Shown: positions 4,506 through 10,368 of the stretch, in pieces
Numbering within the stretch: position 1 is the first letter of the stretch
How the letters are laid out: each line of letters starts with the position of its first letter
From: Sedimentisphaerales bacterium
GTDB lineage: Bacteria > Planctomycetota > Phycisphaerae > Sedimentisphaerales > SG8-4
Assembly (NCBI GenBank): GCA_016928975.1
Contig: JAFGJR010000293.1
Span: 1 to 10,368, forward strand
DNA length: 10,368 nt
Direction: 5' to 3'
Position numbers and translations under genes: made by a program
Notes under the pieces: generated by a model
Seen by the model: only the letters and a program-made list of their open reading frames with translations
Told to the model about the DNA's origin: nothing
Database searches by the model: none

Positions 4506-7358
4506 TCAAGGCTGTCTGACGGTAATCTCTGTCCCGTCATAGCGAACCGTCCGGTCGGGCGCTGCATCCAGGTCGAGGACGAGCGGACGGTCTGCGCCTA
4601 CCCAGACGATCTCGAACGTGCGACTCTGGAGCATGCCGGGGAACCGGCCGTTGCGAGCGCCGATCTTCAGCGATCTGGTCGCGGCATCGTACGCGAGATC
4701 GATCGTGCTGAACGCTCCTTTCTCGTAATTGTAGTTGGTGTTCTCATCTTCGTAGAGTCGGAACCGTCCATCGGCGCCGGTGTACGCCATAAGACGGACC
4801 GGATCGGCGCTCTTCTCGGCGGCGTACTGGATCGCCGGGCCGAACGGGACGATCGAGCCTGCTCTCACGTAGATCGGAATGTCGCCGTACGGCGCCTCGG
4901 CTTCTACGGTCTGACCACCCGGAAGGAACCTCCCGGTCTTGAGCTCGTACCAGCCGGTCCCGGCAGGCAGATAGACCTTGCGCGTCCGGGCCTTGTATTC
5001 GGTGACCGGATTGATCAGCAGGGCTGGACCGAACATGAACTGGTCGTCGATGTCGAGCACGGTTCGGTCCCGGCCGAAGTCCATGGCCAGCCCGCGCATG
5101 ATCGTGTAATCCTCTTGTGTCACCATGGCCACGAGCGAATAGACGTACGGCATCAGACGGTACCGCAGCTTGTCATAAGCCAGCATGGTCTGATACGCCG
5201 GATGATCCTCCGGGGCGATGTGGAACATCTCGCGATAGGGAAATTGCCCGTGAACGCGGAACAGCGGGCAGAACGTGCCGAACTGGAACCAGCGTGTGTT
5301 CAGCTCTCGCCATTCTTCGAGGTCCGCCGGGCTGACGTTGCGCTCGAAGCGAGGCTCGACGGCAAAGCCTCCGATGTCGGTCGTCCAGTAGGGCAGGCCG
5401 GACATGCACAGGTTCAAGCCGGCCGGGATCTGGGCGCGCAGGTCTTCCCATCGCGTGGCGATGTCGCCGCTCCAATTGGCCGCGGCGTAGCGCTGCTGGC
5501 CGGCATACGTCGATCGCGTCAGGATGAACACGCGCTGGTCGGGATGGCTCTGACGCTGGCCCTCGTAGATGCCTTTGGCGTTCATCAGGGAGTAAGTGTT
5601 GAGGTATCGCGAGGACGAGCCCAGGGCGGTCGGGCCGATGCGACGACGCCACTCCTCCATGGACAGGTTCGAATGGATGTCCGGCTCGGTCGCGTCCAAC
5701 CACCACGCGTCGAACCCTTTGCGGAACAGCTTCTCGTCGATCTGCTTCCAGAACAGCTCGCGGGCGCCCTCGCTGTACGGATCGTAGAACGTCGAGACGT
5801 ATCCCTGGCCGACCCAGTCTTTCTCCTTCTTCTCGACGTTGCGCATGTACAACCAGCCGTGGCTTCTGAACGCCTCATAGTTCTGCGTGCCCACGTAGAA
5901 CTTGGGCCAGACGGAGATCATGACGTGAGCGTGAAGATCGTCGTGAAGCTCCTTAACCATGCCGGCCGGGTCGGGATAGCGCGCCGGATCGAACTCATGG
6001 TCGCCCCATTGGCTCTCGGGCCAGTAGAACCAGTCCTGGACGATGTTGTCCAGCGGGATCTGACGCCTGCGAAACTCGCGAACGACGTCAATCAACTGCT
6101 CCTGCGTCTGGTACCGCTCGCGGCACTGCCACAGGCCCATCGCCCACTTGGGCATCATGGGCGCCCGGCCGGTGACGAGCCGGTAGGCGGAGATGACCTG
6201 GTCGAGGTTGTCGCCGTAGAGGAAGTAGTAGTCGATCTGATCGGCCACCTCGGACCAGAGGGACAGCGTGTCTTTGTCCCGCTCGTGCTCGGGGGTCAGG
6301 CATCGCAGGCCGATGTAGCCGCCGTTGGGAATCCACTCGATCTTGATCGAGTGGCGTTTGCCGGCCTCCATGCGTAGTTGCAGCATGTGGGTCCAGGGGC
6401 ACCAGTTCTGACGCCAGGAATCGACGAGGAGCTTGCCATCGAGCCATACCTTGGCGTAGTGCGAGCTGTAGAAGCGGAACTTGTGGACGCCCGTCTGGTG
6501 AGAGACGATCCAGCCGCTCCAGCGGATGCTGCCGCGATTGACGTCGAAGCCGTCAGGGTAGCCGCCGGTCTCTTCGAGATTCTCATGGGCGATGACGGAT
6601 TCCGGCCGGGACACGAGCAAGTCCCCAAAGCGCTGATCGCGATAATACTCGGCCGTCAAACCGCCCTCGTTGCCGTCGCTGCCCGACAGCTTCAGCGTCG
6701 AGAGCGGCTGATAATCGCGCACGTCGCCGAACTTGGTGCGCGAATTGTTGTCCCAGAGAATCCCATAGTTGCGACTGGAGACCACGAAGGGGACCGCGTC
6801 CACGATGTTGTGCTGCCACAGGTCCACGTCGTGTCCTTTGTAGTTCATGACGGCGTTCTGATGCTGGCCCAGGCCGTAGAAGGCCTCGTCCGCAGGCGAC
6901 AGCCAGACCTGGCGAACGTGGTACGTCCGCTCGCCCATCACGTTGGCGTCGGCGATGGTCTTGCCGCCGGGCCGCTCCTGGAGAATCAGCCGACCGGCTG
7001 GGTCATAGAAGGCGACCTCGCCCGTTTTGATGCCAACTTCGGCGAGGACCCGGGATGTGGCGATCTGCACGACGTCTCCCTTCCTGCGCACCGAGTAGGG
7101 GACGGGCTTCCATTCGTGGCGAGCGACCATCAGACTCGGCCGGGACGAAAACCCGGAGGCGGGTGCGGCGACGATCCGAAGGACATTGTCGGCGCAGACC
7201 TGGACCTTCAACAGGCCCGGATCGGTCGGCCTGGTTTTCGCGAGCCGGATGACCACGCCGTCGGGCTGGGTCTCAAATCGATTCTGCGTACAGCCGGCCA
7301 TCGCCAGGACCGCCGATGTCACCGCCGTTACGACCGCTCTTGTCAATCCATTGCTCAT
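4506..7358 (-). CDS. GH31 alpha-xylosidase-type lipoprotein with inserted PA14 domain
   Basis: A retaining exo-alpha-glycosidase of family GH31, 950 aa, probably removing alpha-xylosyl (or alpha-glucosyl) residues from oligosaccharides at the cell envelope. Residues 1-23 form a lipoprotein signal with lipobox LAMAGC (Cys 23). Residues about 30-230 are the N-terminal beta-sandwich. A PA14 domain interrupts it at about 234-354 (GLTAEYYRDQ to YIGLRC). The (beta/alpha)8 barrel follows from about 400, with KWAMGLWQCRERY, the predicted nucleophile Asp 555 in WWLDATEPD, and the predicted acid/base Asp 632 in NWSGD. C-terminal beta domains end at 950. The PA14 insertion and WLDATEPD motif recall Cellvibrio Xyl31A, a xyloglucan alpha-xylosidase whose PA14 domain extends the binding site. 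The frame is open to 7502, but AAGGAG 7 nt before ATG 7358 and the signal peptide fix the start. Substrate is inferred; alpha-glucosidase remains possible. Confidence 0.9.
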   Translation of the reverse strand: MSNGLTRAVVTAVTSAVLAMAGCTQNRFETQPDGVVIRLAKTRPTDPGLLKVQVCADNVLRIVAAPASGFSSRPSLMVARHEWKPVPYSVRRKGDVVQIATSRVLAEVGIKTGEVAFYDPAGRLILQERPGGKTIADANVMGERTYHVRQVWLSPADEAFYGLGQHQNAVMNYKGHDVDLWQHNIVDAVPFVVSSRNYGILWDNNSRTKFGDVRDYQPLSTLKLSGSDGNEGGLTAEYYRDQRFGDLLVSRPESVIAHENLEETGGYPDGFDVNRGSIRWSGWIVSHQTGVHKFRFYSSHYAKVWLDGKLLVDSWRQNWCPWTHMLQLRMEAGKRHSIKIEWIPNGGYIGLRCLTPEHERDKDTLSLWSEVADQIDYYFLYGDNLDQVISAYRLVTGRAPMMPKWAMGLWQCRERYQTQEQLIDVVREFRRRQIPLDNIVQDWFYWPESQWGDHEFDPARYPDPAGMVKELHDDLHAHVMISVWPKFYVGTQNYEAFRSHGWLYMRNVEKKEKDWVGQGYVSTFYDPYSEGARELFWKQIDEKLFRKGFDAWWLDATEPDIHSNLSMEEWRRRIGPTALGSSSRYLNTYSLMNAKGIYEGQRQSHPDQRVFILTRSTYAGQQRYAAANWSGDIATRWEDLRAQIPAGLNLCMSGLPYWTTDIGGFAVEPRFERNVSPADLEEWRELNTRWFQFGTFCPLFRVHGQFPYREMFHIAPEDHPAYQTMLAYDKLRYRLMPYVYSLVAMVTQEDYTIMRGLAMDFGRDRTVLDIDDQFMFGPALLINPVTEYKARTRKVYLPAGTGWYELKTGRFLPGGQTVEAEAPYGDIPIYVRAGSIVPFGPAIQYAAEKSADPVRLMAYTGADGRFRLYEDENTNYNYEKGAFSTIDLAYDAATRSLKIGARNGRFPGMLQSRTFEIVWVGADRPLVLDLDAAPDRTVRYDGTEITVRQP

Positions 7359-7364
7359 ATCGTT

Positions 7365-7370
7365 CTCCTT
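7365..7370 (-). promoter_or_regulatory. Ribosome binding site fixing the GH31 start
   Basis: The minus strand reads AAGGAG (7365-7370), then six bases, then ATG at 7358. It coincides with the signal-peptide start and rules out the upstream in-frame extension to 7502. Confidence 0.75.
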
Positions 7371-7425
7371 ATCGCACTCGTGGCACATTCGGCAAACGGA
7401 CTCATAACGCACTCCGGTCGCACGA

Positions 7426-7454
7426 TAGATACCCTTCCGTCGTCGTAGTTTCAA
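7426..7454 (-). promoter_or_regulatory. Candidate promoter for the GH31 gene
   Basis: A minus-strand -35 TTGAAA (7449-7454, 5 of 6), exactly 17 bp, then TATCTA (7426-7431, 3 of 6). Initiation near 7419 gives a leader of about 60 nt. The -35 is fused to the repeat-like palindrome next to it. Confidence 0.3.
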
Positions 7455-7484
7455 GCCCTCGCGGCGAGCTAAAGCCGTGGCGCC
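7451..7484. repeat. Repeat-like palindromic segment upstream of GH31
   Basis: CTCG (7458-7461), CGG, CGAG (7465-7468) lie inside a segment that on the minus strand reads GGCTTTAGCTCGCCGCGAGG then GCTTGAAA. I have the impression that this string recurs between genes in planctomycete-like genomes. Only the small palindrome is proven here. Confidence 0.3.
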
Positions 7485-7503
7485 TCTCTCTCGCGTCTTC
7501 ATG

Positions 7504-7519
7504 TGTGAAGTCGTTCACA
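7504..7519. promoter_or_regulatory. CRP-type operator TGTGA-N6-TCACA
   Basis: TGTGA (7504-7508) and TCACA (7515-7519) are separated by AGTCGT, matching both five-base half-sites and the spacing of the CRP consensus exactly. Its centre is about 92 bp upstream of the predicted GH31 start and about 95 bp upstream of a weak plus-strand start, both typical of class I activation, although those starts are themselves predicted. The host regulator is not known. Confidence 0.4.
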
Positions 7520-7702
7520 AGTGGATCGTGGCAAGTGTCACCCACGCTGAGGACGACGGCGGGTTTTTCGTTGCCCTTGGCCGCCGGGTGCGAGAGAATG
7601 GACCCGCGCCAAGCAAGGGCTTCGTGCAAGTGGACTTGAGACGCGGGAATGGGCCGTGGTTGCCGGGGTCCCGCGGGTGATGATGATGTGAAGAGGTGAG
7701 AA

Positions 7703-8473
7703 ATGCAGCGAATCGTGATTCTCTCGGTCATTCTTCTGGCGTGCTCATCTGTGTTCGGCACGACGCTGATGGGTCCGCCGGCTGCCATACTGGGCGGCGA
7801 GCGGTTCGGCCTGTCCGCCGAGTACAGCCAGACCGCGGCCGATATCCCTCTCGAGCACGCTAATGGCGCCGTCTCCAGCGATTTCGACGTTCCTGCCGGC
7901 TACGCGGTCTTTTCCGTAGCCGCCACACGGTGGCTGGAGTTCTACGCCCGCCTGGGAGCGGCCCGCGCCGACGCCTCCGATTTCGGCGGCGACACGAATC
8001 TGTCCTGGGGCCTGGGGACGCGGCTGACCGCCCTCGAATGGGGCGACTTCGCATGGGGTGCGATGCTGCAATTCACGAGCATGATCTCCCGCTTCGACAC
8101 GATGGAGGGATTCCTCGCGGAGGACGACTCCGTGGTCCCGCTCAAAACTGAGGAGGAACTGAGCCTCGTCGAGTACGACTTCGCCACGGGCCCAAGCTGG
8201 CGCCACGACCGATTCTGCATATACGGCGGCCTGCTCCTTCGCTATGTCACCGGCTACCTCGACTTCGACGCCACCTACGCGTGGGACAGATTCGACGTTG
8301 ACGCCTACCTGGATGTCGGCGGCTACCTCGGCGGGACGTTCAGCCTGTTCAAGTCCGACTCGCCGCAGGGGGCCTGGCCCAGCCGGTGCGATGTCACCGT
8401 GGAGGGCCGCTTCACCGGCGACAGCAACGGCTTCAGCATCGCCCTGCTCCTGCCCTTCGGGGGCGAGCGGTGA
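7703..8473 (+). CDS. Secreted beta-rich protein, probable outer-membrane barrel
   Basis: A 256-aa exported protein not matched to a named family. Residues 1-19 (MQRIVILSVILLACSSVFG) are a signal peptide; cleavage after VFG is likely, although LLAC at 11-14 could be a weak lipobox. The mature part is a chain of short alternating hydrophobic/polar strands broken by acidic turns: YAVFSVAATRWLEFYARLGAA, LSWGLGTRLTAL, FAWGAMLQFTS, CIYGGLLLRYVTG, AYLDVGGYLGGTFSLF, and a final GFSIALLLPFG. That pattern, with aromatic residues at strand ends, suits a small outer-membrane beta barrel of about 8-10 strands. The C-terminus does not end in the usual aromatic residue. AGAGGTGAG just before the ATG serves as ribosome binding site. 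It is divergent from GH31 and shares its control region, so a role in oligosaccharide passage or envelope anchoring is conceivable but unproven. Confidence 0.75.
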   Translation: MQRIVILSVILLACSSVFGTTLMGPPAAILGGERFGLSAEYSQTAADIPLEHANGAVSSDFDVPAGYAVFSVAATRWLEFYARLGAARADASDFGGDTNLSWGLGTRLTALEWGDFAWGAMLQFTSMISRFDTMEGFLAEDDSVVPLKTEEELSLVEYDFATGPSWRHDRFCIYGGLLLRYVTGYLDFDATYAWDRFDVDAYLDVGGYLGGTFSLFKSDSPQGAWPSRCDVTVEGRFTGDSNGFSIALLLPFGGER

Positions 8474-8516
8474 CAGCCGTCGCGCGCCGCGCCTGCGCCG
8501 CAGGGTGCATGGAGGG

Positions 8517-8545
8517 TTGAATCCAGCCTGCAATGCCGGTATTCT
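8517..8545 (+). promoter_or_regulatory. Candidate promoter for the DUF1080-MBL operon
   Basis: A -35 TTGAAT (8517-8522), exactly 17 bp, then a -10 TATTCT (8540-8545), each 4 of 6. Initiation near 8552 gives a leader of about 54 nt to ATG 8606. It separates the operon from the barrel gene 132 bp upstream, although read-through is also possible. Confidence 0.4.
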
Positions 8546-8605
8546 GTCACGAGTTGACTGCTCAACCGCTTAGGCTTGTCTTGGATGAAAGAAAGGGTAC
8601 GTCTC

Positions 8606-9619
8606 ATGAGCAAAGGCACACGCTACGCGTTGATTCTCCTGGGCTTGTCGATCTCCTGCACGGCACTGGGCGCCGATACGGCGAATCCCTTCCTCGGCCG
8701 CTGGGCGCTCACCATTCCGGGCGGCGGCGCCGGCTGGCTCGGCGTCACGCAGGAGGACGGGTATCTCGACTCCAGCATTCTCTGGGGCGGCGGCAGTGTG
8801 CTGGCCACGGACTTCACCTGTGTGGACGGCGACACGCTATACGTGTTCCGCATGCAGAAGGTGGAACGCAAGGATGCCTCAGGCAAGGTGATTCGTACCC
8901 AGACGGGCCCGGAGGTCATCACGGCGAAGGTCTGGGGGGACGAGATGCAATTGACTCAGTTGCAGCCGCACAGGAATGGAATCGGCATCGAGCAGCGGGA
9001 GTTCACCGGCAAGCGGATCCCGCCGTTGCCGCCGAAGCCGGATCTCTCGAAGGTCAAGTATGGCCAGCCGATCATGCTGTTCAACGGGAAGGACCTCGAA
9101 GGCTGGACGCTGACGGGCCGTGCCACGAACGGCTGGTCCGTCGAGGATGGTGTCCTCGTCAACAAGCCGGTCCAGCAGAGAGGCCAGCCGCACATCAATT
9201 ATGGCAACCTTCGCACCGTCGCCGACAACTTCGAGGACTTCAACCTGAAGCTGGAGGTCAACGTCGGCAAGGGCGAGAACAGCGGCGTGTACCTCCGCGG
9301 CATCTACGAGGTCCAGGTTGCCGACACCGCCGGCCGGGGTCTCGACTCGCACAACATGGGCGGCATCTACAGCCGCATCACGCCGGCCGTCAGCGCCGAG
9401 AAGCCCGCGGGCCAGTGGCAAACCCTCGATATGACACTGTTGGACCGGCATGTCACTGTGATTCTCGACGACCAGAAGATCATCGACAATCAGCCGCTGC
9501 TCGGCTGTACCGGCGGCGCCCTGCGGTCCGATGAATTCAAGCCCGGCCCCATCTACCTTCAAGGTGACCACACCGGCATCAAGTATCGCAACATCGTCCT
9601 GACGCCGATCGTCAAATGA
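8606..9619 (+). CDS. Secreted DUF1080 (3-keto-disaccharide hydrolase-type) protein
   Basis: A 337-aa exported protein with signal peptide 1-23 (cleavage after ALGA). Residues about 150-335 are a DUF1080 jelly-roll domain: IMLFNGKDLEGW (157-167), GWSVEDGVLV, DFNLKLEVNV, NSGVYLRGIYEVQV (225-238), GGIYSRITP and WQTLDMTLLDRHVTVILD. The family has been linked to cleavage of 3-keto-disaccharides or 3-keto-glycosides in the periplasm; the substrate here is unknown. Residues about 27-135 form a separate small beta-rich domain (FLGRWALTIPGGGAGWLGV to REFTGKRIPP) resembling a lipocalin-like fold. A Pro-rich linker PPLPPKPDLSK joins them. The frame stays open to TTG 8576, but ATG 8606 directly begins the signal peptide and has AAAGGG 8 nt before it. 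The next gene starts 12 nt after its stop, so the two form an operon. Confidence 0.85.
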   Translation: MSKGTRYALILLGLSISCTALGADTANPFLGRWALTIPGGGAGWLGVTQEDGYLDSSILWGGGSVLATDFTCVDGDTLYVFRMQKVERKDASGKVIRTQTGPEVITAKVWGDEMQLTQLQPHRNGIGIEQREFTGKRIPPLPPKPDLSKVKYGQPIMLFNGKDLEGWTLTGRATNGWSVEDGVLVNKPVQQRGQPHINYGNLRTVADNFEDFNLKLEVNVGKGENSGVYLRGIYEVQVADTAGRGLDSHNMGGIYSRITPAVSAEKPAGQWQTLDMTLLDRHVTVILDDQKIIDNQPLLGCTGGALRSDEFKPGPIYLQGDHTGIKYRNIVLTPIVK

Positions 9620-9631
9620 CAGGCCGCGCCG

Positions 9632-10368
9632 ATGATGCTCACGGCGGTCCATCTCGGTTTGTTGATGCCATTGTTCACGGCGGGCTCGCAATTCGGTGCC
9701 GCCGAGTTCATTCGCATCGACCGGCTGTCCCCGCGTGTAGCCATTGCCTACTGGCCGGGGATCGACCGGCGGTGCAACCTCACGGCCCTGGAGTCTCAGA
9801 AGGGCCTGGTCATCATCGACACGGAGGCCTCGCCGCGATTGATGGCCCCGATCAAGGAGAAGATCGAGAAGACGTTCGGCCGCCATGATTGGGCCTACGT
9901 CATCAACACGCACGCCCACGACAACCATTGCAGCGGCAACTGCCTCTTCAAGGACGCGGTGATCGTCGGACACACCAACCTGCCCAAGGACATGCAGTGG
10001 CTGATCCGCCGACAGACCGAGCCCGACTGGAAGCGCCGGGAGATCGACCATTACAACGCAATCCTCCGCAACCTGCGGGCCGCCTTGCCCCGGTCCGCGG
10101 GCAACCGCGTCTACAACCGGCTGATCCGCAGCGACCTGGTCTTCTACGATCTGTTCGTGAAGGACCTGGAGGAGGGTTACGAGGTCGTCAGGCCGTCGCT
10201 CCTGTTTTCAGACAAGCACACGCTGGATTTGGGCGACCTGACGCTGGAGCTGATCTTCTTCGGCAGAGGCCACAGCAACTCCGACATCGTGATCTACGTC
10301 CCGCAGGAGAAGCTGCTGGTCAGCGGCGCCGTCGTCTATCAACGCGGCCACCTGCCCGAGATCGGCGA
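9632..10368 (+). CDS. Secreted metallo-beta-lactamase-fold protein, 3' end beyond window
   Basis: The first 245 residues of an exported MBL-fold protein; no stop occurs before the window edge. Residues 1-24 are a probable signal peptide (ending GAA). The fold is clear: RVAIAYWPG, an NLTALESQKGLVIIDTEAS strand-loop (49-67), the metal motif NTHAHDNHCSGN (92-103), a helical insert at about 118-190, GDLTLELIFFGRGHSNSDIVIY (201-222), then EKLLVSG. His 94, 96, 99 and 214 fit metal ligands. The usual HxHxDH aspartate is Asn 98, with an Asp moved one place earlier, and the usual GD before the late loop is GA (Ala 233). Hydrolytic activity is therefore uncertain. ATG 9632 or 9635 starts it, 12 nt after the DUF1080 stop; a Shine-Dalgarno is weak. 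Operon partnership suggests a joint periplasmic role, perhaps on ester or lactone products, which is speculative. Confidence 0.8.
   Translation, partial: MMLTAVHLGLLMPLFTAGSQFGAAEFIRIDRLSPRVAIAYWPGIDRRCNLTALESQKGLVIIDTEASPRLMAPIKEKIEKTFGRHDWAYVINTHAHDNHCSGNCLFKDAVIVGHTNLPKDMQWLIRRQTEPDWKRREIDHYNAILRNLRAALPRSAGNRVYNRLIRSDLVFYDLFVKDLEEGYEVVRPSLLFSDKHTLDLGDLTLELIFFGRGHSNSDIVIYVPQEKLLVSGAVVYQRGHLPEIG

Larger units (their letters stand above)
7359..7702. other. 344-bp divergent control region, GH31 and barrel gene
   Basis: This contains no supported gene; the upstream extension of the GH31 frame (7359-7502) encodes an arginine-rich stretch lacking homology. It holds the GH31 ribosome binding site and candidate promoter, a repeat-like palindrome, and a CRP-type inverted repeat. 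A weak plus-strand promoter for the barrel gene is also possible: TTGCCC 7571-7576, 17 bp, GAGAAT 7594-7599. Confidence 0.5.

Noticed and set aside
5115..6377. Plus-strand open frame of 420 codons opposite GH31
   Set aside because: It lies wholly over the catalytic part of GH31 and encodes a Val/Arg/Gly/His-rich product typical of antisense frames.
7359..7502. N-terminal extension of GH31 to 7502
   Set aside because: It precedes a lipoprotein signal peptide with its own AAGGAG site and would bury that signal 48 residues in.
8533..10051. Long open frames on both strands over the DUF1080 and MBL genes
   Set aside because: They overlap two well-supported genes in other frames and show low-complexity Arg/Gly/His or Val/Asp/Leu composition.

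Overview
The window is a GC-rich (roughly 60% or more) bacterial chromosome segment. No single gene fixes the host, but several traits together suggest a member of Planctomycetota, perhaps Phycisphaerae-like. These are a DUF1080/3-keto-disaccharide hydrolase, a DUF2934 protein, a PA14-containing GH31 enzyme, many secreted proteins with loose spacing, and short palindromic intergenic repeats. This placement is an inference.

Layout. Positions 1-272 hold repeat-like DNA and a probable terminator hairpin. Two minus-strand genes follow: a TreT-like trehalose glycosyltransferase (273-1535) and, upstream of it, a two-domain GNAT acetyltransferase (1841-2674). They are separated by a repeat-rich gap that holds a candidate promoter for treT. 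A 361-bp spacer without a convincing gene leads to a minus-strand DUF2934 protein (3036-3272). That gene has a strong ribosome binding site and a good promoter about 200 bp upstream, giving a long leader. Diverging from it on the plus strand is a two-gene unit (3699-4396): a small secreted Ig/cadherin-like protein and, through an ATGA overlap, a YkgJ-type cysteine-cluster protein. A large minus-strand lipoprotein, a GH31 alpha-xylosidase-type glycosidase with an inserted PA14 domain (4506-7358), converges on that unit.

The GH31 gene is divergent from a secreted beta-rich, probably outer-membrane barrel protein (7703-8473). Their 344-bp shared control region contains a perfect CRP-type half-site pair (TGTGA-N6-TCACA). 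Further right, an apparent operon encodes a secreted DUF1080 (3-keto-glycoside hydrolase-type) protein with an unusual N-terminal domain (8606-9619). Twelve bases later comes a secreted metallo-beta-lactamase-fold protein cut by the window edge (9632-10368). It lacks the usual metal-site aspartates.

Functionally the right half looks like secreted carbohydrate processing: an alpha-glycosidase acting on branched oligosaccharides, an envelope barrel, and a keto-sugar hydrolase. The left half holds trehalose metabolism and housekeeping or unknown genes. I see no CRISPR array, phage module, transposase, rRNA or tRNA. The least explained items are the metal-site-degenerate MBL-fold protein, the CRP-like operator in the GH31/barrel control region, and the long DUF2934 leader with its perfect 12-bp palindrome.
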